The position numbers were made by a program, and so were the translations under genes. A stretch of DNA of 64,000 nucleotides from Rhodococcus sp. ARC_M6. Lineage in GTDB: Bacteria; Actinomycetota; Actinomycetes; Mycobacteriales; Mycobacteriaceae. A model generated the notes under the pieces. The model did not search any database. It was not told where the DNA came from and worked only from the letters and a program-made list of their open reading frames with translations. Shown piece by piece: positions 1 to 8,370 of the stretch (position 1 is the first letter of the stretch; every line of letters begins with the position of its first letter). Location: positions 1 to 64,000 of the forward strand of contig NZ_JALGQH010000024.1 in assembly GCF_022810305.1 (NCBI RefSeq), written 5' to 3'.

Positions 1-1034
1 CATTCTTCGATCCGGAAGGAAAGGATCTGTTGGCGGCACTGTTCCTGGCTGCGGCACTCGATCGCCGCCCGATCACACAGGCATATACGTGGGTCACGGA
101 CGTGCAGAACCAGGAAGCGGTGAAGATCCTTCGCCAACATGGGTACGGATTGCAGGCGGACGGCCTGGCCGGGCAGTACAACGCACCCGACAAACAACGC
201 GGCGGTGTGTTCGGTACTGCCAAGAAGATGATCCGCTCGCTCAAGATCAGGACGATTCATCCCTGGGTGACGTCGGACGGTTTGTCCGATCCGCGGCCGC
301 ATTTCGATCCTCGTGAATTCGTTCGTTCCGGAGGCACGCTCTACAGCCTTTCCCGCGAGGGCAACGGTTCGGCCGGCCCACTGGTTACGGCGTTGACCGT
401 CGCCGTGATCGACGCAGCCGAAGAACTCGCGACCACCTCGCCGAAGGGACGTCTGCCTGTTCCTCTCGTCGCTCCTCTCGACGAGGTGGCCAACGTCGTG
501 CGCTGGTCCAAGCTGCCTAGCCTCTACAGCCACTACGGTTCACGCGGAATCATCATCATGGCGATCTTGCAGTCCTGGTCACAGGGCGTGGAGGTGTGGG
601 GCGAACGCGGGATGAAGAAACTGTGGTCGGCGGCGAACGTCAAGGTCTACGGCGGTGGTGTCGCCGTCGATGACGGGGTGTTCCTTCGGGACATGTCCAC
701 CGCGATCGGTGACCATTGGGAGATCACCGGGTCGGTCACAGCCTCCTCGCAAGGCCGATCCACTTCCAAGCAGCGCACCAAAGTTCGTACGTTCACCGAA
801 TCCGAACTCGAAGCACTGCCACGTGGCCGGGCGATCGTACGTTCCTCCGGTAACCGGCCTGTGATCGTACGGACGGCGCCGTGGATGGCCGGCCCGCACG
901 CCGACCAGATCAGGGCGTCAATCGAAGCCCACGATCCGGCAGCCCCGGCGACGTTGGCGGAAGCAGAAGAAGGCCTGTCCGAATGGCTCAAGCCAGACCA
1001 CGCGGGGGCTGCGTGTGAGGCGGTGTCGCTGTGA
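1..1034 (+). CDS. Type IV coupling protein (VirD4/TraG-like), C-terminal part
   Basis: The reading frame is open from the left edge of the window (codons from base 3, visible protein beginning FFDPEGKDLL), so the gene starts outside; the TTG at 30 is not a real start. The visible ~343 residues match the C-terminal half of an actinobacterial VirD4/TraG-type coupling ATPase, which links the relaxosome to the conjugation channel at the membrane. A Walker B-like segment (PLVAPLDEVANV) is followed by the conserved region around GMKKLWSAANVKVYGGG. The stop overlaps the GTG of the next gene by 4 bases, indicating an operon. The Walker A half lies outside the window. Confidence 0.85.
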   Translation, partial: FFDPEGKDLLAALFLAAALDRRPITQAYTWVTDVQNQEAVKILRQHGYGLQADGLAGQYNAPDKQRGGVFGTAKKMIRSLKIRTIHPWVTSDGLSDPRPHFDPREFVRSGGTLYSLSREGNGSAGPLVTALTVAVIDAAEELATTSPKGRLPVPLVAPLDEVANVVRWSKLPSLYSHYGSRGIIIMAILQSWSQGVEVWGERGMKKLWSAANVKVYGGGVAVDDGVFLRDMSTAIGDHWEITGSVTASSQGRSTSKQRTKVRTFTESELEALPRGRAIVRSSGNRPVIVRTAPWMAGPHADQIRASIEAHDPAAPATLAEAEEGLSEWLKPDHAGAACEAVSL

Positions 1035-1795
1035 ACGCGCCGTTCGAGCCACCGCCGGAGGACGATTTCGATCCGGGCGAGGCTGACTATCTGCCGCCGG
1101 AAGATGCGGACTATCCACCCCCATCCGCGTACACGCCCCTCGGCGGGGGAGATGAACCAAATGTCGAAGCGCCGCTGAGCGAGAACCTCGAGGCGATGGT
1201 CGGCAAGGCAGTTCTCAAGCGCATCCAGAAGGAAGCCGACGCGATCGCTGAAGCGAAGTGGTCGGAAATCCTCACTCCGGAGCTGTACGCGCGACTCGAA
1301 GCCGCGGCGGCGGCGCGGTTGCTGGCGCAGCTCGAGATTTCGCTCGCCGATCCGGAACCGGAGTCGGAGCAGCCGGCAGAGCCGGAGCTGGTGTTCGGAT
1401 CTGTGGAGGAGTTCGTGCGCGAACGGATCGCCCCTGTCTATCGGCGTGAGGTGATCGAGGGGTCGTCAAGGAACTGGTGCACGCAGTGGTGGAAACATGC
1501 CGAAGCTATCTCCCGGTTGGAAGCCCTGTGGCGCGCATGGGAGCGTCTGCGCCTGGATCCCTCGACCGGGATGAGTGTGTGGTGGCGCGATCACGCCGAC
1601 CACCACATGGCGCAGCTTTTCGATCCAGAGGGCACGTTCAAAGCGTGCTCGGTCCGCAGCGGTCATGCCGGCGGCGACTTCGCGATCGTGCCCTTGCCGA
1701 TTGAACCCGCACCGTCGTCGATGTTCCCCGACCTGCGTCTCTCCCCTGAATCCGCGCCCACAGCGGCGTCACCCCACAAGGAAGGCAACAACTGA
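1031..1795 (+). CDS. DUF4913 plasmid protein
   Basis: 254 residues with a GTG start overlapping the coupling-protein stop (GTGA). The N-terminal ~60 residues are acidic and proline-rich and probably disordered. The C-terminal half (about 125-225) carries the tryptophan-rich pattern of DUF4913 (NWCTQWWKHAEA, then MSVWWRDHADHHM). This family is found beside transfer genes on actinobacterial plasmids, and its biochemical role is unknown. Its position directly after the coupling protein supports a role linked to transfer. The stop overlaps the next ATG by one base (TGATG). Confidence 0.75.
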   Translation: MNAPFEPPPEDDFDPGEADYLPPEDADYPPPSAYTPLGGGDEPNVEAPLSENLEAMVGKAVLKRIQKEADAIAEAKWSEILTPELYARLEAAAAARLLAQLEISLADPEPESEQPAEPELVFGSVEEFVRERIAPVYRREVIEGSSRNWCTQWWKHAEAISRLEALWRAWERLRLDPSTGMSVWWRDHADHHMAQLFDPEGTFKACSVRSGHAGGDFAIVPLPIEPAPSSMFPDLRLSPESAPTAASPHKEGNN

Positions 1796-2607
1796 TGTCA
1801 GAGCACGACGAAATCGGTGAGGTTAATCAAGAGCTCACGCGCATGTTCCGGGTCGGTTTGCAGTCTGCGTCCCGTCTCGCAGAGCAGATGGGTCGCGCAC
1901 GTGAGAAGCAGATCCGCGACGCCGAAGCCAAAAGCGTGCAGGCTGCCCGTGAACTGCGTGAGCGGCTCGTCGCTGAGCGCAGTGCGATCGAGGCGCAGCT
2001 ACGTCCGGTGATGACGGACCGCTGGTGGGAGGACGCTTCCCATGCGCAGATCGCCGACAGCTGGCAGCAGGCCCGCGGCTGGCAGGACCACTCGCAGCCC
2101 GCGGCCGATGCCGCAGATCGCATCCGCAAGGAAGTCCAGACACGGTACGGAATAGATGCGGCCGCCCCCGGGATCGACCCGCGAGAAATAGAGAACCTGC
2201 TCCAGGCCGCCGAAGAAGCCAAGCGGGCCGCTGCCGCCGAACAGGAACTCGCCGAACGCGAGAACGTGAAGGCCTCAGAGCTGATGGCTGAGGCCGATCG
2301 GCTCGACAAGACGGCGACAGAGGCCGAAGGTACGCCGGCCGAAACTGAAATCGCCGAAGACGCAGACGCTCATCGGGCGGCTGCGGAAGCCGAGTACGAC
2401 TCGGCTGAACGGCGCGATGCCCTCGCCGCCGACATGAACGCCGGAGGAGTGGACAAGGAAACGATCGGGGCCCGGATGACGGCCGACCTCGACCAGGCTA
2501 AGCATCCCCGAGGAGCGGTGCAGACCGGGACCGGTAAACCGCCGGTCGCAAGGAAAGGACGTCCGAGCAAGGGCCGCAGCCAGGAACGCCAACACGCCGG
2601 CCGATAG
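1795..2607 (+). CDS. Coiled-coil plasmid protein of unknown function
   Basis: 270 residues, mostly Ala/Glu/Arg-rich helix with heptad-like stretches at about 20-70 and 130-215, so probably an elongated coiled coil. The C-terminus is basic (RKGRPSKGRSQ). No catalytic motif or membrane segment is visible. It is translationally coupled to the DUF4913 gene by a one-base overlap and probably belongs to the same transfer operon. A structural or DNA-associated transfer role is inference from context only. Confidence 0.7.
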   Translation: MSEHDEIGEVNQELTRMFRVGLQSASRLAEQMGRAREKQIRDAEAKSVQAARELRERLVAERSAIEAQLRPVMTDRWWEDASHAQIADSWQQARGWQDHSQPAADAADRIRKEVQTRYGIDAAAPGIDPREIENLLQAAEEAKRAAAAEQELAERENVKASELMAEADRLDKTATEAEGTPAETEIAEDADAHRAAAEAEYDSAERRDALAADMNAGGVDKETIGARMTADLDQAKHPRGAVQTGTGKPPVARKGRPSKGRSQERQHAGR

Positions 2608-2642
2608 CCGACCACCCCGCGATCTACGAAGGAGACCGACCG

Positions 2643-3239
2643 ATGTGGCCGTTCAAGCGACGAACAGTGCAGCAGAAGATCGACACACCATCATCCGAAA
2701 CGAGCCCGCCGCCAGTGGCCCCGGAGCCCCGACCTGTCTCGGGGCCATCGAGGTGGCCACGCTTGGCGGCCCCGGACACGTACGGCCGATTCCTTACTGA
2801 GGAGGTCGGGCTGACTTTGATGATCGGCACGTTCAATCACGCGGTCATGTACCCGCATGGCGACACCGCAGTACGAGTACCTGCCATCACCTTGTCAGTG
2901 CCCCCAGGCTCCGGTTTCGACTTCGCCCACCCCGAGTACGGCTTCGGTGGCTGGATCGACCCGCCCGCTGAGCGCGTCCTTCGACTCTGGGCCGACGACC
3001 TGCTGACCATCTCGCACGGCGACGTGTGGCGATTCGTGGTTGCCGGGGAGGAACCGTTCGACCGTGAATGGGTCGAGACGATGTTCCCGCCGGCTCCTTC
3101 CGGTGACGACTTTATTCCCGAACGTGCGCTGGTCGTCGTGCAATTCGGTGACGCCCGACAAGGCGAGTTCGCATTGACGGAGCTCGAAACGTCACCGATG
3201 ACGCTGACATATCTCGAGGACCTGAGGACAGAACCCTGA
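2643..3239 (+). CDS. Hypothetical plasmid protein
   Basis: 198 residues, preceded by a good ribosome binding site (GAAGGAG, about 9 bases before ATG). The N-terminus is short, basic and proline-rich (MWPFKRR) and is followed by a globular region of mixed strands and helices. No signal peptide, membrane segment or known motif is recognised. It lies 35 bases after the preceding gene in the same direction and is followed by a strong hairpin, so it is probably the last gene of the transfer operon. Confidence 0.65.
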   Translation: MWPFKRRTVQQKIDTPSSETSPPPVAPEPRPVSGPSRWPRLAAPDTYGRFLTEEVGLTLMIGTFNHAVMYPHGDTAVRVPAITLSVPPGSGFDFAHPEYGFGGWIDPPAERVLRLWADDLLTISHGDVWRFVVAGEEPFDREWVETMFPPAPSGDDFIPERALVVVQFGDARQGEFALTELETSPMTLTYLEDLRTEP

Positions 3240-3266
3240 GATTCCTCCACCCCTTCATGACTCCGA

Positions 3267-3305
3267 CTTCGGGATCCGTGCACAAGCGCGGATCCCGAAG
3301 CTTTG
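3267..3305 (+). terminator. Hairpin terminator after the transfer operon
   Basis: A perfect 12-bp inverted repeat (CTTCGGGATCCG at 3267-3278, CGGATCCCGAAG at 3289-3300) has a 10-base loop and is followed by CTTTG. It sits 28 bases after the stop of the hypothetical gene. The U-tract is weak, as is common in actinobacteria. Confidence 0.7.
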
Positions 3306-3450
3306 CCCGTCGACCGACCTCAGCTGCTGCCATCGGCGCGTTAGAGGAAGGCCGTAACTACTAATCGACACGGTTTGCACGTCTCACCGCTGAACAATCA
3401 GATTTGTCCGTAGAGTCACGGAAACTTCACTAAGTGCGAGGAGAAATTGC

Positions 3451-4206
3451 ATGTCAGAGATCATTCCCGAGGACCCTTGCGACGAACCGAACGTCGATGA
3501 CGTTTCACTGGACGAAGACGAGTGGGCAGCGATTCTCCAAGACCACAAAGATTACGAAGCGCGCAAAGCGCGACAAGCAGAGGCAGAACTATCGCTTACT
3601 GAATTTTCCGTCACGTGGGACACCATCACGCCCGACGACGTCGACGAATTTCGCCGCGCGCTCCACGACGCGAAAGACGAACGGGATATGCAGAAATTCT
3701 TGTCCTCCCGACCCCACCTGCTGGTGCAACCGCTAGCCGGTGGCCACGGGAGATGGGTCATTCCAGAGAAGAAATTCGGCGATCATTTCAGAAGCGACTA
3801 CATGATCGCGGAGAACAGTTCACTGGGGTTTGAGTGGCTCGCGGTGGAGCTCGAAGGCCCGCAACGCAAGATGTTCAACAAGGATGGCCGCCCCAACACA
3901 TGGCTTCTCCATGCCCTCCAACAGATCGACGACTGGCGCGGATTCATGGAGAGCAACCTCCAGTATGTAAGAAATCCTCGGCACAAGGATGGCCTCGGGC
4001 TCGTCGACATCCATTCCAATGTGCGTGGCCTTGTGATCATCGGTCGTCGCCACGAGACGCCTCCGCGTACGAACGCAACCCGACGGAGGCTCGCCGCCAC
4101 TCGCAATGTCGACATCCACTCGTGGGATTGGCTCGTCGAACGCGCTCAAATGCGCTCAGATGAGCTGGAGGGCGGGCGTAGGAGAAGGGCCGAGGAATCG
4201 GATTAA
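3451..4206 (+). CDS. Shedu-like DUF4263 nuclease
   Basis: 251 residues. The C-terminal domain (about 70-240) resembles the PD-(D/E)XK-type nuclease domain of Shedu SduA (DUF4263). Candidate active-site residues are D116 in RSDYMIA, E133/E135 in AVELEGPQ, and the following helix ALQQIDDWRGFM, then the strand GLVIIGRRHE. The N-terminal ~60 residues are acidic. Shedu proteins are single-gene anti-phage and anti-plasmid effectors. This gene lies alone between terminator-flanked transfer genes and a zinc-ribbon gene. The start follows GAGGAG at good spacing. Nuclease activity is inferred from the family, and the targets are unknown. Confidence 0.72.
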   Translation: MSEIIPEDPCDEPNVDDVSLDEDEWAAILQDHKDYEARKARQAEAELSLTEFSVTWDTITPDDVDEFRRALHDAKDERDMQKFLSSRPHLLVQPLAGGHGRWVIPEKKFGDHFRSDYMIAENSSLGFEWLAVELEGPQRKMFNKDGRPNTWLLHALQQIDDWRGFMESNLQYVRNPRHKDGLGLVDIHSNVRGLVIIGRRHETPPRTNATRRRLAATRNVDIHSWDWLVERAQMRSDELEGGRRRRAEESD

Positions 4207-4239
4207 GCCCGAAGGCCATAACAAGCCAAGGAGTCGATA

Positions 4240-5238
4240 GTGGTTGCCGACCGAAGAGTTGATTTCGGGTATGAACACTGCTGGATCATCTGTCCTTCCT
4301 GCAGGGATAGAACTCGGCTGACCTTTGAGCAGTACGTCACCGGTGAGCGAGTACGTTGCGTTCACTGTGGTGACACGGTTACAACGGAGGACGAGCACGA
4401 TCTGGCAGTGTCAGCGCCTGACGATGTCGCTCTCGATCCGAGCGCTCTGTCGGGTGTGGCTTGGTACCACACCTCCACGTACCGCGAGTGGCCTCCGATG
4501 AACGACGAACCGACGGACTCGGCGATCCATCTTGGAACCTACGAGGCCGCTATCGAAAACATGTTGCGACGGATGCGTAACGAGTCAGATGCTGACTCCC
4601 AGTTCCACCTTCACAGAGTCACGCTTTGCGTCGATCCCAAAGACGTGACAGATGTGCGTGGGGAGGCCAGCAACTGGGTCGGTCTCACCGCTCAGTCGGT
4701 AGTGCGAGCGAACGGCCATCGTGTGCTGCGGTATATCAACCGCCATGAGCACAAGGGGTCGATCTCGCTCGCTGTCGTCCCCGCGGTGATCGCGACAGTG
4801 CAGACGGTCGCCATCCCATTTGCGACGTGCGATCGTCCGTGTGCGGCCGCGGCACAAGCAGCAATCGCGTATGCGTCCGAATGCGCCGCGATCGAGGCTG
4901 CACGTCCGGACACATCTGGAATCGGAAGGCTCGAGCGGCGATTCCCTAAGACCGCCAAGGACCCGAAGGTGGCCGCTATCGCTCACGCTGCAAAGGCCTG
5001 CGACGATGCCTCGTCGCAGGCCTTTGCGCAGTTTTCTAAAGCGTTAGAGGATTCCTATCTTGCAGGAATAGCGGCGCCCGTACGAACCATGTTCGTTGGT
5101 GCTCTTCAGTCCAAAAAGTTCGACAGCGCTACAGACTGGAACGAAACTTTCTGCCGTGTCGCTGAACTTCTCACTGCACCCGATCGTGTCATTGCGGCGC
5201 TCTCGACAGCACCGACTCGAGTCCCAACCGGTGACTAA
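4240..5238 (+). CDS. Zinc-ribbon protein of unknown function
   Basis: 332 residues with GTG start after AAGGAG. The N-terminus has a CxxC...CxxC zinc ribbon (ICPSCRD and CVHCGD, about 18-43). It is followed by a domain containing AWYHTSTYREWPP and AIHLGTYEAAI, a pattern resembling plasmid or phage proteins of unknown activity. The C-terminal ~150 residues are alanine-rich and helical. It follows the Shedu-like gene by 33 bases and could be co-transcribed with it. The coding sequence contains a perfect 17-bp hairpin (4990-5027). I do not recognise the family and assign no function. Confidence 0.65.
   Translation: MVADRRVDFGYEHCWIICPSCRDRTRLTFEQYVTGERVRCVHCGDTVTTEDEHDLAVSAPDDVALDPSALSGVAWYHTSTYREWPPMNDEPTDSAIHLGTYEAAIENMLRRMRNESDADSQFHLHRVTLCVDPKDVTDVRGEASNWVGLTAQSVVRANGHRVLRYINRHEHKGSISLAVVPAVIATVQTVAIPFATCDRPCAAAAQAAIAYASECAAIEAARPDTSGIGRLERRFPKTAKDPKVAAIAHAAKACDDASSQAFAQFSKALEDSYLAGIAAPVRTMFVGALQSKKFDSATDWNETFCRVAELLTAPDRVIAALSTAPTRVPTGD
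4990..5027. repeat. Perfect 17-bp inverted repeat inside a coding region
   Basis: GCAAAGGCCTGCGACGA (4990-5006), loop TGCC, then its exact reverse complement (5011-5027), followed by GCAGTTTTC. It has the form of a strong terminator but lies within the zinc-ribbon gene, about 210 bases before its stop. Confidence 0.85.
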
Positions 5239-5278
5239 AGGGCGCCTGGATCCGTCCGCCTCCTGATCTCTTTTCGCG

Positions 5279-7039
5279 CTAACGCTCGGTGCCGTGGTCC
5301 CGGTTCTTTCCCGCTCGGGCTTGTTCTCGTTGAGGATCGAGTCGGGGAGCAATCGGTGATGGACCTCGCTTCGCGGCTTCCCGTGCTGAGACAGGGAAGT
5401 CGCCAGCTGCGAGTGTTGCCGCGTCATCGGCGGTCGGTTCCGGCAGAGTGGGTGTCTCCGTCGTGATCTCGACTTCTGCAATCGGTCGTTCGAGGACCGT
5501 AACGCTACCTTCGGTCGCGACGTGCTCGACCTCCGAACGAGACTGCGGCATCTGCCGGTGGATCGCTTCGAGTTCCAAGCGCGAGGTCATCTCGAGGTCA
5601 CGCGCCCGGCTCAAGTCGCCGGCTGCGCGATGTGCGGCGGCGATCGCTTCAACTGACTTGATCAGTTGACGCATCAGCAGCGCGTACGACGCTGCCTTGC
5701 CGAGCTGTGGGCTTGTTTGCATCAAGATCAGCGCCGCACCCCCGGCGGAGACGACGCCCGCCTTCTTCGGTGCATGCTGATGTGCAGGGATCTGTGAGGA
5801 TCGGGCTAGTTGCTTCGCAGCGTGGGCAAGGGGTCCGGGTGTGGCCTCGGTGCGGACTGACCATGCGTCGAAAACGCCGGCGGTGCGGCCTGCCGCGCGT
5901 GCCCATTGCGCTCGGTCGGTGGCAGGAATCGAAGCAAGGTATTTGTTCCAGGCTGCGATGTCGCGGGCAGCTCGCTCCAATAGCTTCGGGTCGAGCATTT
6001 TCGCTTCACGTCCGGGGCGCGCGGCGGGACGCTCGCGCCGTGCGCTGCGCCATTCGTCGACGGCTTCCGATGATGCCGCAGGGGTGTCTTCCCATTCCTT
6101 GCGGAGCCGCGGGAGGGTCAAGTCTTTAGCCAGGTGCCCGCCGCCGTAGAAGATCGGTTTGGCATCGGCTCCGGTTGCATCGCGGTCGGGTCTGACGGCG
6201 ACCTTGTATCCGACTACGACGTCATCGCGTCCGGAGGCGAAGCGAGGACGAACGATCAAACCTTGCCCGCGAAGCCGGCGTACGAACTCCGCTTCGGACT
6301 TCGACGATGTCGCGCAAGCACGCACGCGCCGTGCGAGGAGATCGCGGTCGAGTTCGGTCTGCCCGTTGCGTACTGCGCGTGCATTCTCGGCGCGGTGGTA
6401 GCCGCGTTCGCCGGTCTTGCTCTGACGGGATTCGATGACAGCGAGGCCGTGTTCGCGTTCGATACGTGCGGCCGCGTCGCTCGCTCGTTTCCAGTCACGG
6501 TAGAGGTTGACCTTCGTTCCGTCTTCGCGCACGGCGGAGGCGGCGATGTGGATGTGGTCGTTACCTTTCGCGGACACCCCGTGTCGGACGGCGACCCACC
6601 TCGCGGGGCTGCGCCCGGAGGTGTCGGTGAACCCCATTTCGTCCATGAACTCAGTGGCGATCTTGTTCCACTGCTCGTCCGTCAGCTCGCCTTCGGCGGC
6701 CTTGAGCGAGAGCGAGCAATGCCAGACATTGCCGTCGCGGTACGGGTCGATCGGGTCGCGGACCTTCTTGCCGTGACTGTCACGGACGTCCTGGCCGGCA
6801 TCGTCGCGTAGGTAGTTCGGGATCTTGATTTCGGTGCCGAACACTTTGCGTGGCTGGTCGATCTGCTTGCCGATCGCGAGAGCGTCGACGCCGCTGAGTT
6901 CGTTGTCGTCGTGCCACGCCATGATCGCGTAGTCACCGGCGACCAGGTGCGGGTCGGTGTGCTCGTTGCTCTTGCCCGGACCAGCGAGGTACGACATCAG
7001 TCCGGTGACTTTGGCGCCGCGGGAAATCTTGACGATCAC
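5279..7039 (-). CDS. MOBP-type relaxase (MobA/VirD2-like)
   Basis: 586 residues. The N-terminal relaxase domain (about 1-200) begins MIVKISRGAKVTGLMSYL, with a tyrosine (Y17) that is a candidate nucleophile, and contains the metal-binding histidines of motif III (H153, and H162/H164 in DHIHIAAS). The rest is a long helical, basic C-terminal region typical of actinobacterial mobilisation relaxases. It would nick one strand at oriT and remain attached to the 5' end during transfer. The gene overlaps mobC by 4 bases (ATGA). It ends 40 bases from the convergent zinc-ribbon gene. Confidence 0.9.
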   Translation of the reverse strand: MIVKISRGAKVTGLMSYLAGPGKSNEHTDPHLVAGDYAIMAWHDDNELSGVDALAIGKQIDQPRKVFGTEIKIPNYLRDDAGQDVRDSHGKKVRDPIDPYRDGNVWHCSLSLKAAEGELTDEQWNKIATEFMDEMGFTDTSGRSPARWVAVRHGVSAKGNDHIHIAASAVREDGTKVNLYRDWKRASDAAARIEREHGLAVIESRQSKTGERGYHRAENARAVRNGQTELDRDLLARRVRACATSSKSEAEFVRRLRGQGLIVRPRFASGRDDVVVGYKVAVRPDRDATGADAKPIFYGGGHLAKDLTLPRLRKEWEDTPAASSEAVDEWRSARRERPAARPGREAKMLDPKLLERAARDIAAWNKYLASIPATDRAQWARAAGRTAGVFDAWSVRTEATPGPLAHAAKQLARSSQIPAHQHAPKKAGVVSAGGAALILMQTSPQLGKAASYALLMRQLIKSVEAIAAAHRAAGDLSRARDLEMTSRLELEAIHRQMPQSRSEVEHVATEGSVTVLERPIAEVEITTETPTLPEPTADDAATLAAGDFPVSAREAAKRGPSPIAPRLDPQREQARAGKNRDHGTER

Positions 7040-7434
7040 GGCGCGGACATCTCGTCGAGGGTGCCGTGAATTCGGTCCGCCAAACGCCGCACGCTGACCA
7101 GTGCGCCGTTCAGTTCGGCCGGGATCTCTCCGGTTGCGTTGGTAGCTTTCGCTATCTGGTTGATGTTGATCGAAATCGCCGACAGCAACCGAAACGCGGA
7201 GAACAACTCCGCGGCAAGATCGCGCCGATCGGTGGCAGTTTCCCCGGAGTCGGACAGGGCGGACTCGACCATCAACCGCGCCACAGTGATGCGCGCTTCC
7301 TGCGCACGGCGCAGCAACTCGGACTCCTCCTCGGGAGTCACCTTCACCACGTGCCGGCCAGCTCGACCGCCCGGCACATTCTCCCGGCGTTCACGACGGA
7401 ACCGGCGGGGTCGATTGACCTCGTCTTCACTCAT
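7036..7434 (-). CDS. mobC: Relaxosome accessory protein MobC
   Basis: 132 residues from the ATG at 7434, chosen because GGAGG lies 9 bases upstream and the longer frame runs into the non-coding region. A basic N-terminus (RPRRFRRERRENVPGGRAGRHVVKVTPEE) is followed by the MobC-type helical region ending in SININQIAKATN and VRRLADRIH. MobC proteins bind near oriT and help open the DNA for the relaxase. It is coupled to the relaxase by ATGA. The predicted oriT is about 100 bases upstream. Confidence 0.85.
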   Translation of the reverse strand: MSEDEVNRPRRFRRERRENVPGGRAGRHVVKVTPEEESELLRRAQEARITVARLMVESALSDSGETATDRRDLAAELFSAFRLLSAISININQIAKATNATGEIPAELNGALVSVRRLADRIHGTLDEMSAP

Positions 7435-7530
7435 GTCCGTCGTGCCTCCCTTCGGCCCAGCGCAGCGCCCCCACCACGTGGGGCTACACGCCAGTGTCTC
7501 AGGTCCAGAGCGCAGCGGCAAGACCTGAAC

Positions 7531-7560
7531 CAACTTAGGGCACCTAAGTTGCTATCTTGC
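7531..7560 (+). other. Predicted oriT core: inverted repeat plus nic-like site
   Basis: CAACTTAGG (7531-7539), loop GCA, CCTAAGTTG (7543-7551) is a perfect 9-bp inverted repeat. One base later comes TATCTTGC (7553-7560), one mismatch from the IncP/Ti-type nic octamer TATCCTGC. In RK2 an inverted repeat likewise lies just before the nic site. Cleavage would fall between 7559 and 7560. The plus strand would then leave with bases above 7560 first, making 7.6-22.7 kb the leading region. Confidence 0.75.
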
Positions 7561-8022
7561 TCTGCCGGTGCTTAGATTTAGGGGTCACTTCCGTCCTGAG
7601 TCTCGTCCCCGAAATCTCAAAAGCGCCAGGACGAGCCTGCGAGTTCCTCCGGTCTCGAATTCGTCCCCATTTGGGGGCTGGTCCCGATTGTGGGTGCCTG
7701 AGACGCAGCGGAGCGGAGAGGGAAATCTCGGGCATCCACATGAGGATCGGAGCAGTCCCGATCTGTGGTCGAATCTCGGAGAAAAGAAGATGCGCCGCGC
7801 GGAGCGCGTCGATACGCAGTTCGGGTAGTTGATGTTGCCCACAGGTAGGCACCGGGGTTCTCGGCATTGGGCACACACCAGATTCCTCCGCTCCGCGTCT
7901 GGTGTGCACACAACGCCGCCCCGGACACCCACCCGTGGACAACGGGACGAGTCTCGGCGAGTTGCGCTTAGCGCACGTTCAGTGGTGCACAGGCGGGCGA
8001 GATTTCTCCTACGATGTAGCGC
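7561..8022. other. Non-coding region beyond oriT
   Basis: No convincing gene. It holds an inverted repeat of 9 bp (CACACCAGA at 7874-7882 with TCTGGTGTG at 7898-7906) and several GGAGCGGAG-like words. It is likely part of the oriT/relaxosome binding region and the promoter of the following gene. Confidence 0.45.
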
Positions 8023-8370
8023 ATGAACACGACACCGAACACACCAGACTTCGACGCACTCGATGCAGCTATCAAGGCGGAAGCCGAAGAGAAGATGAAG
8101 ATCATCCGTGTGGTGGCGACCGCACACAAGGAACTGCTCGATACGCGCGAGGAGTTCGCCCGCAAGGACGCCGCGAATACGGGGAAACTCGATGCGGCCT
8201 TGACCGAAGCGCTGCGCGTCGGATTCACCGAAGCCTCGATTAAGCAGTGGCGTGTCACTGGTGACCGTAAGACTGCCGGAAGGCGGTCGAGCACGAAGAG
8301 GGTTTCGTCGAAGAAGTCTGCCGATTCGGCGGTCGCGGCACCGGCAGTCAGCCCGAAGAGCAACGAGTGA
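8023..8370 (+). CDS. Small plasmid protein of unknown function
   Basis: 115 residues, helical and charged at the N-terminal 85 residues, with a Lys/Ser-rich tail (RRSSTKRVSSKKS). No ribosome binding site of usual strength is visible before the ATG, so it may be leaderless or start elsewhere. Its stop overlaps the GTG of the CPBP protease gene by 3 bases (GTGA). It is the first gene after the predicted oriT. A nucleic-acid-binding role is only a guess from the basic tail. Confidence 0.6.
   Translation: MNTTPNTPDFDALDAAIKAEAEEKMKIIRVVATAHKELLDTREEFARKDAANTGKLDAALTEALRVGFTEASIKQWRVTGDRKTAGRRSSTKRVSSKKSADSAVAAPAVSPKSNE

Noticed and set aside
6134..6811. Long plus-strand frame of 225 codons
   Set aside because: It lies wholly opposite the relaxase gene and has no recognisable domain; a shadow of high-GC coding DNA.
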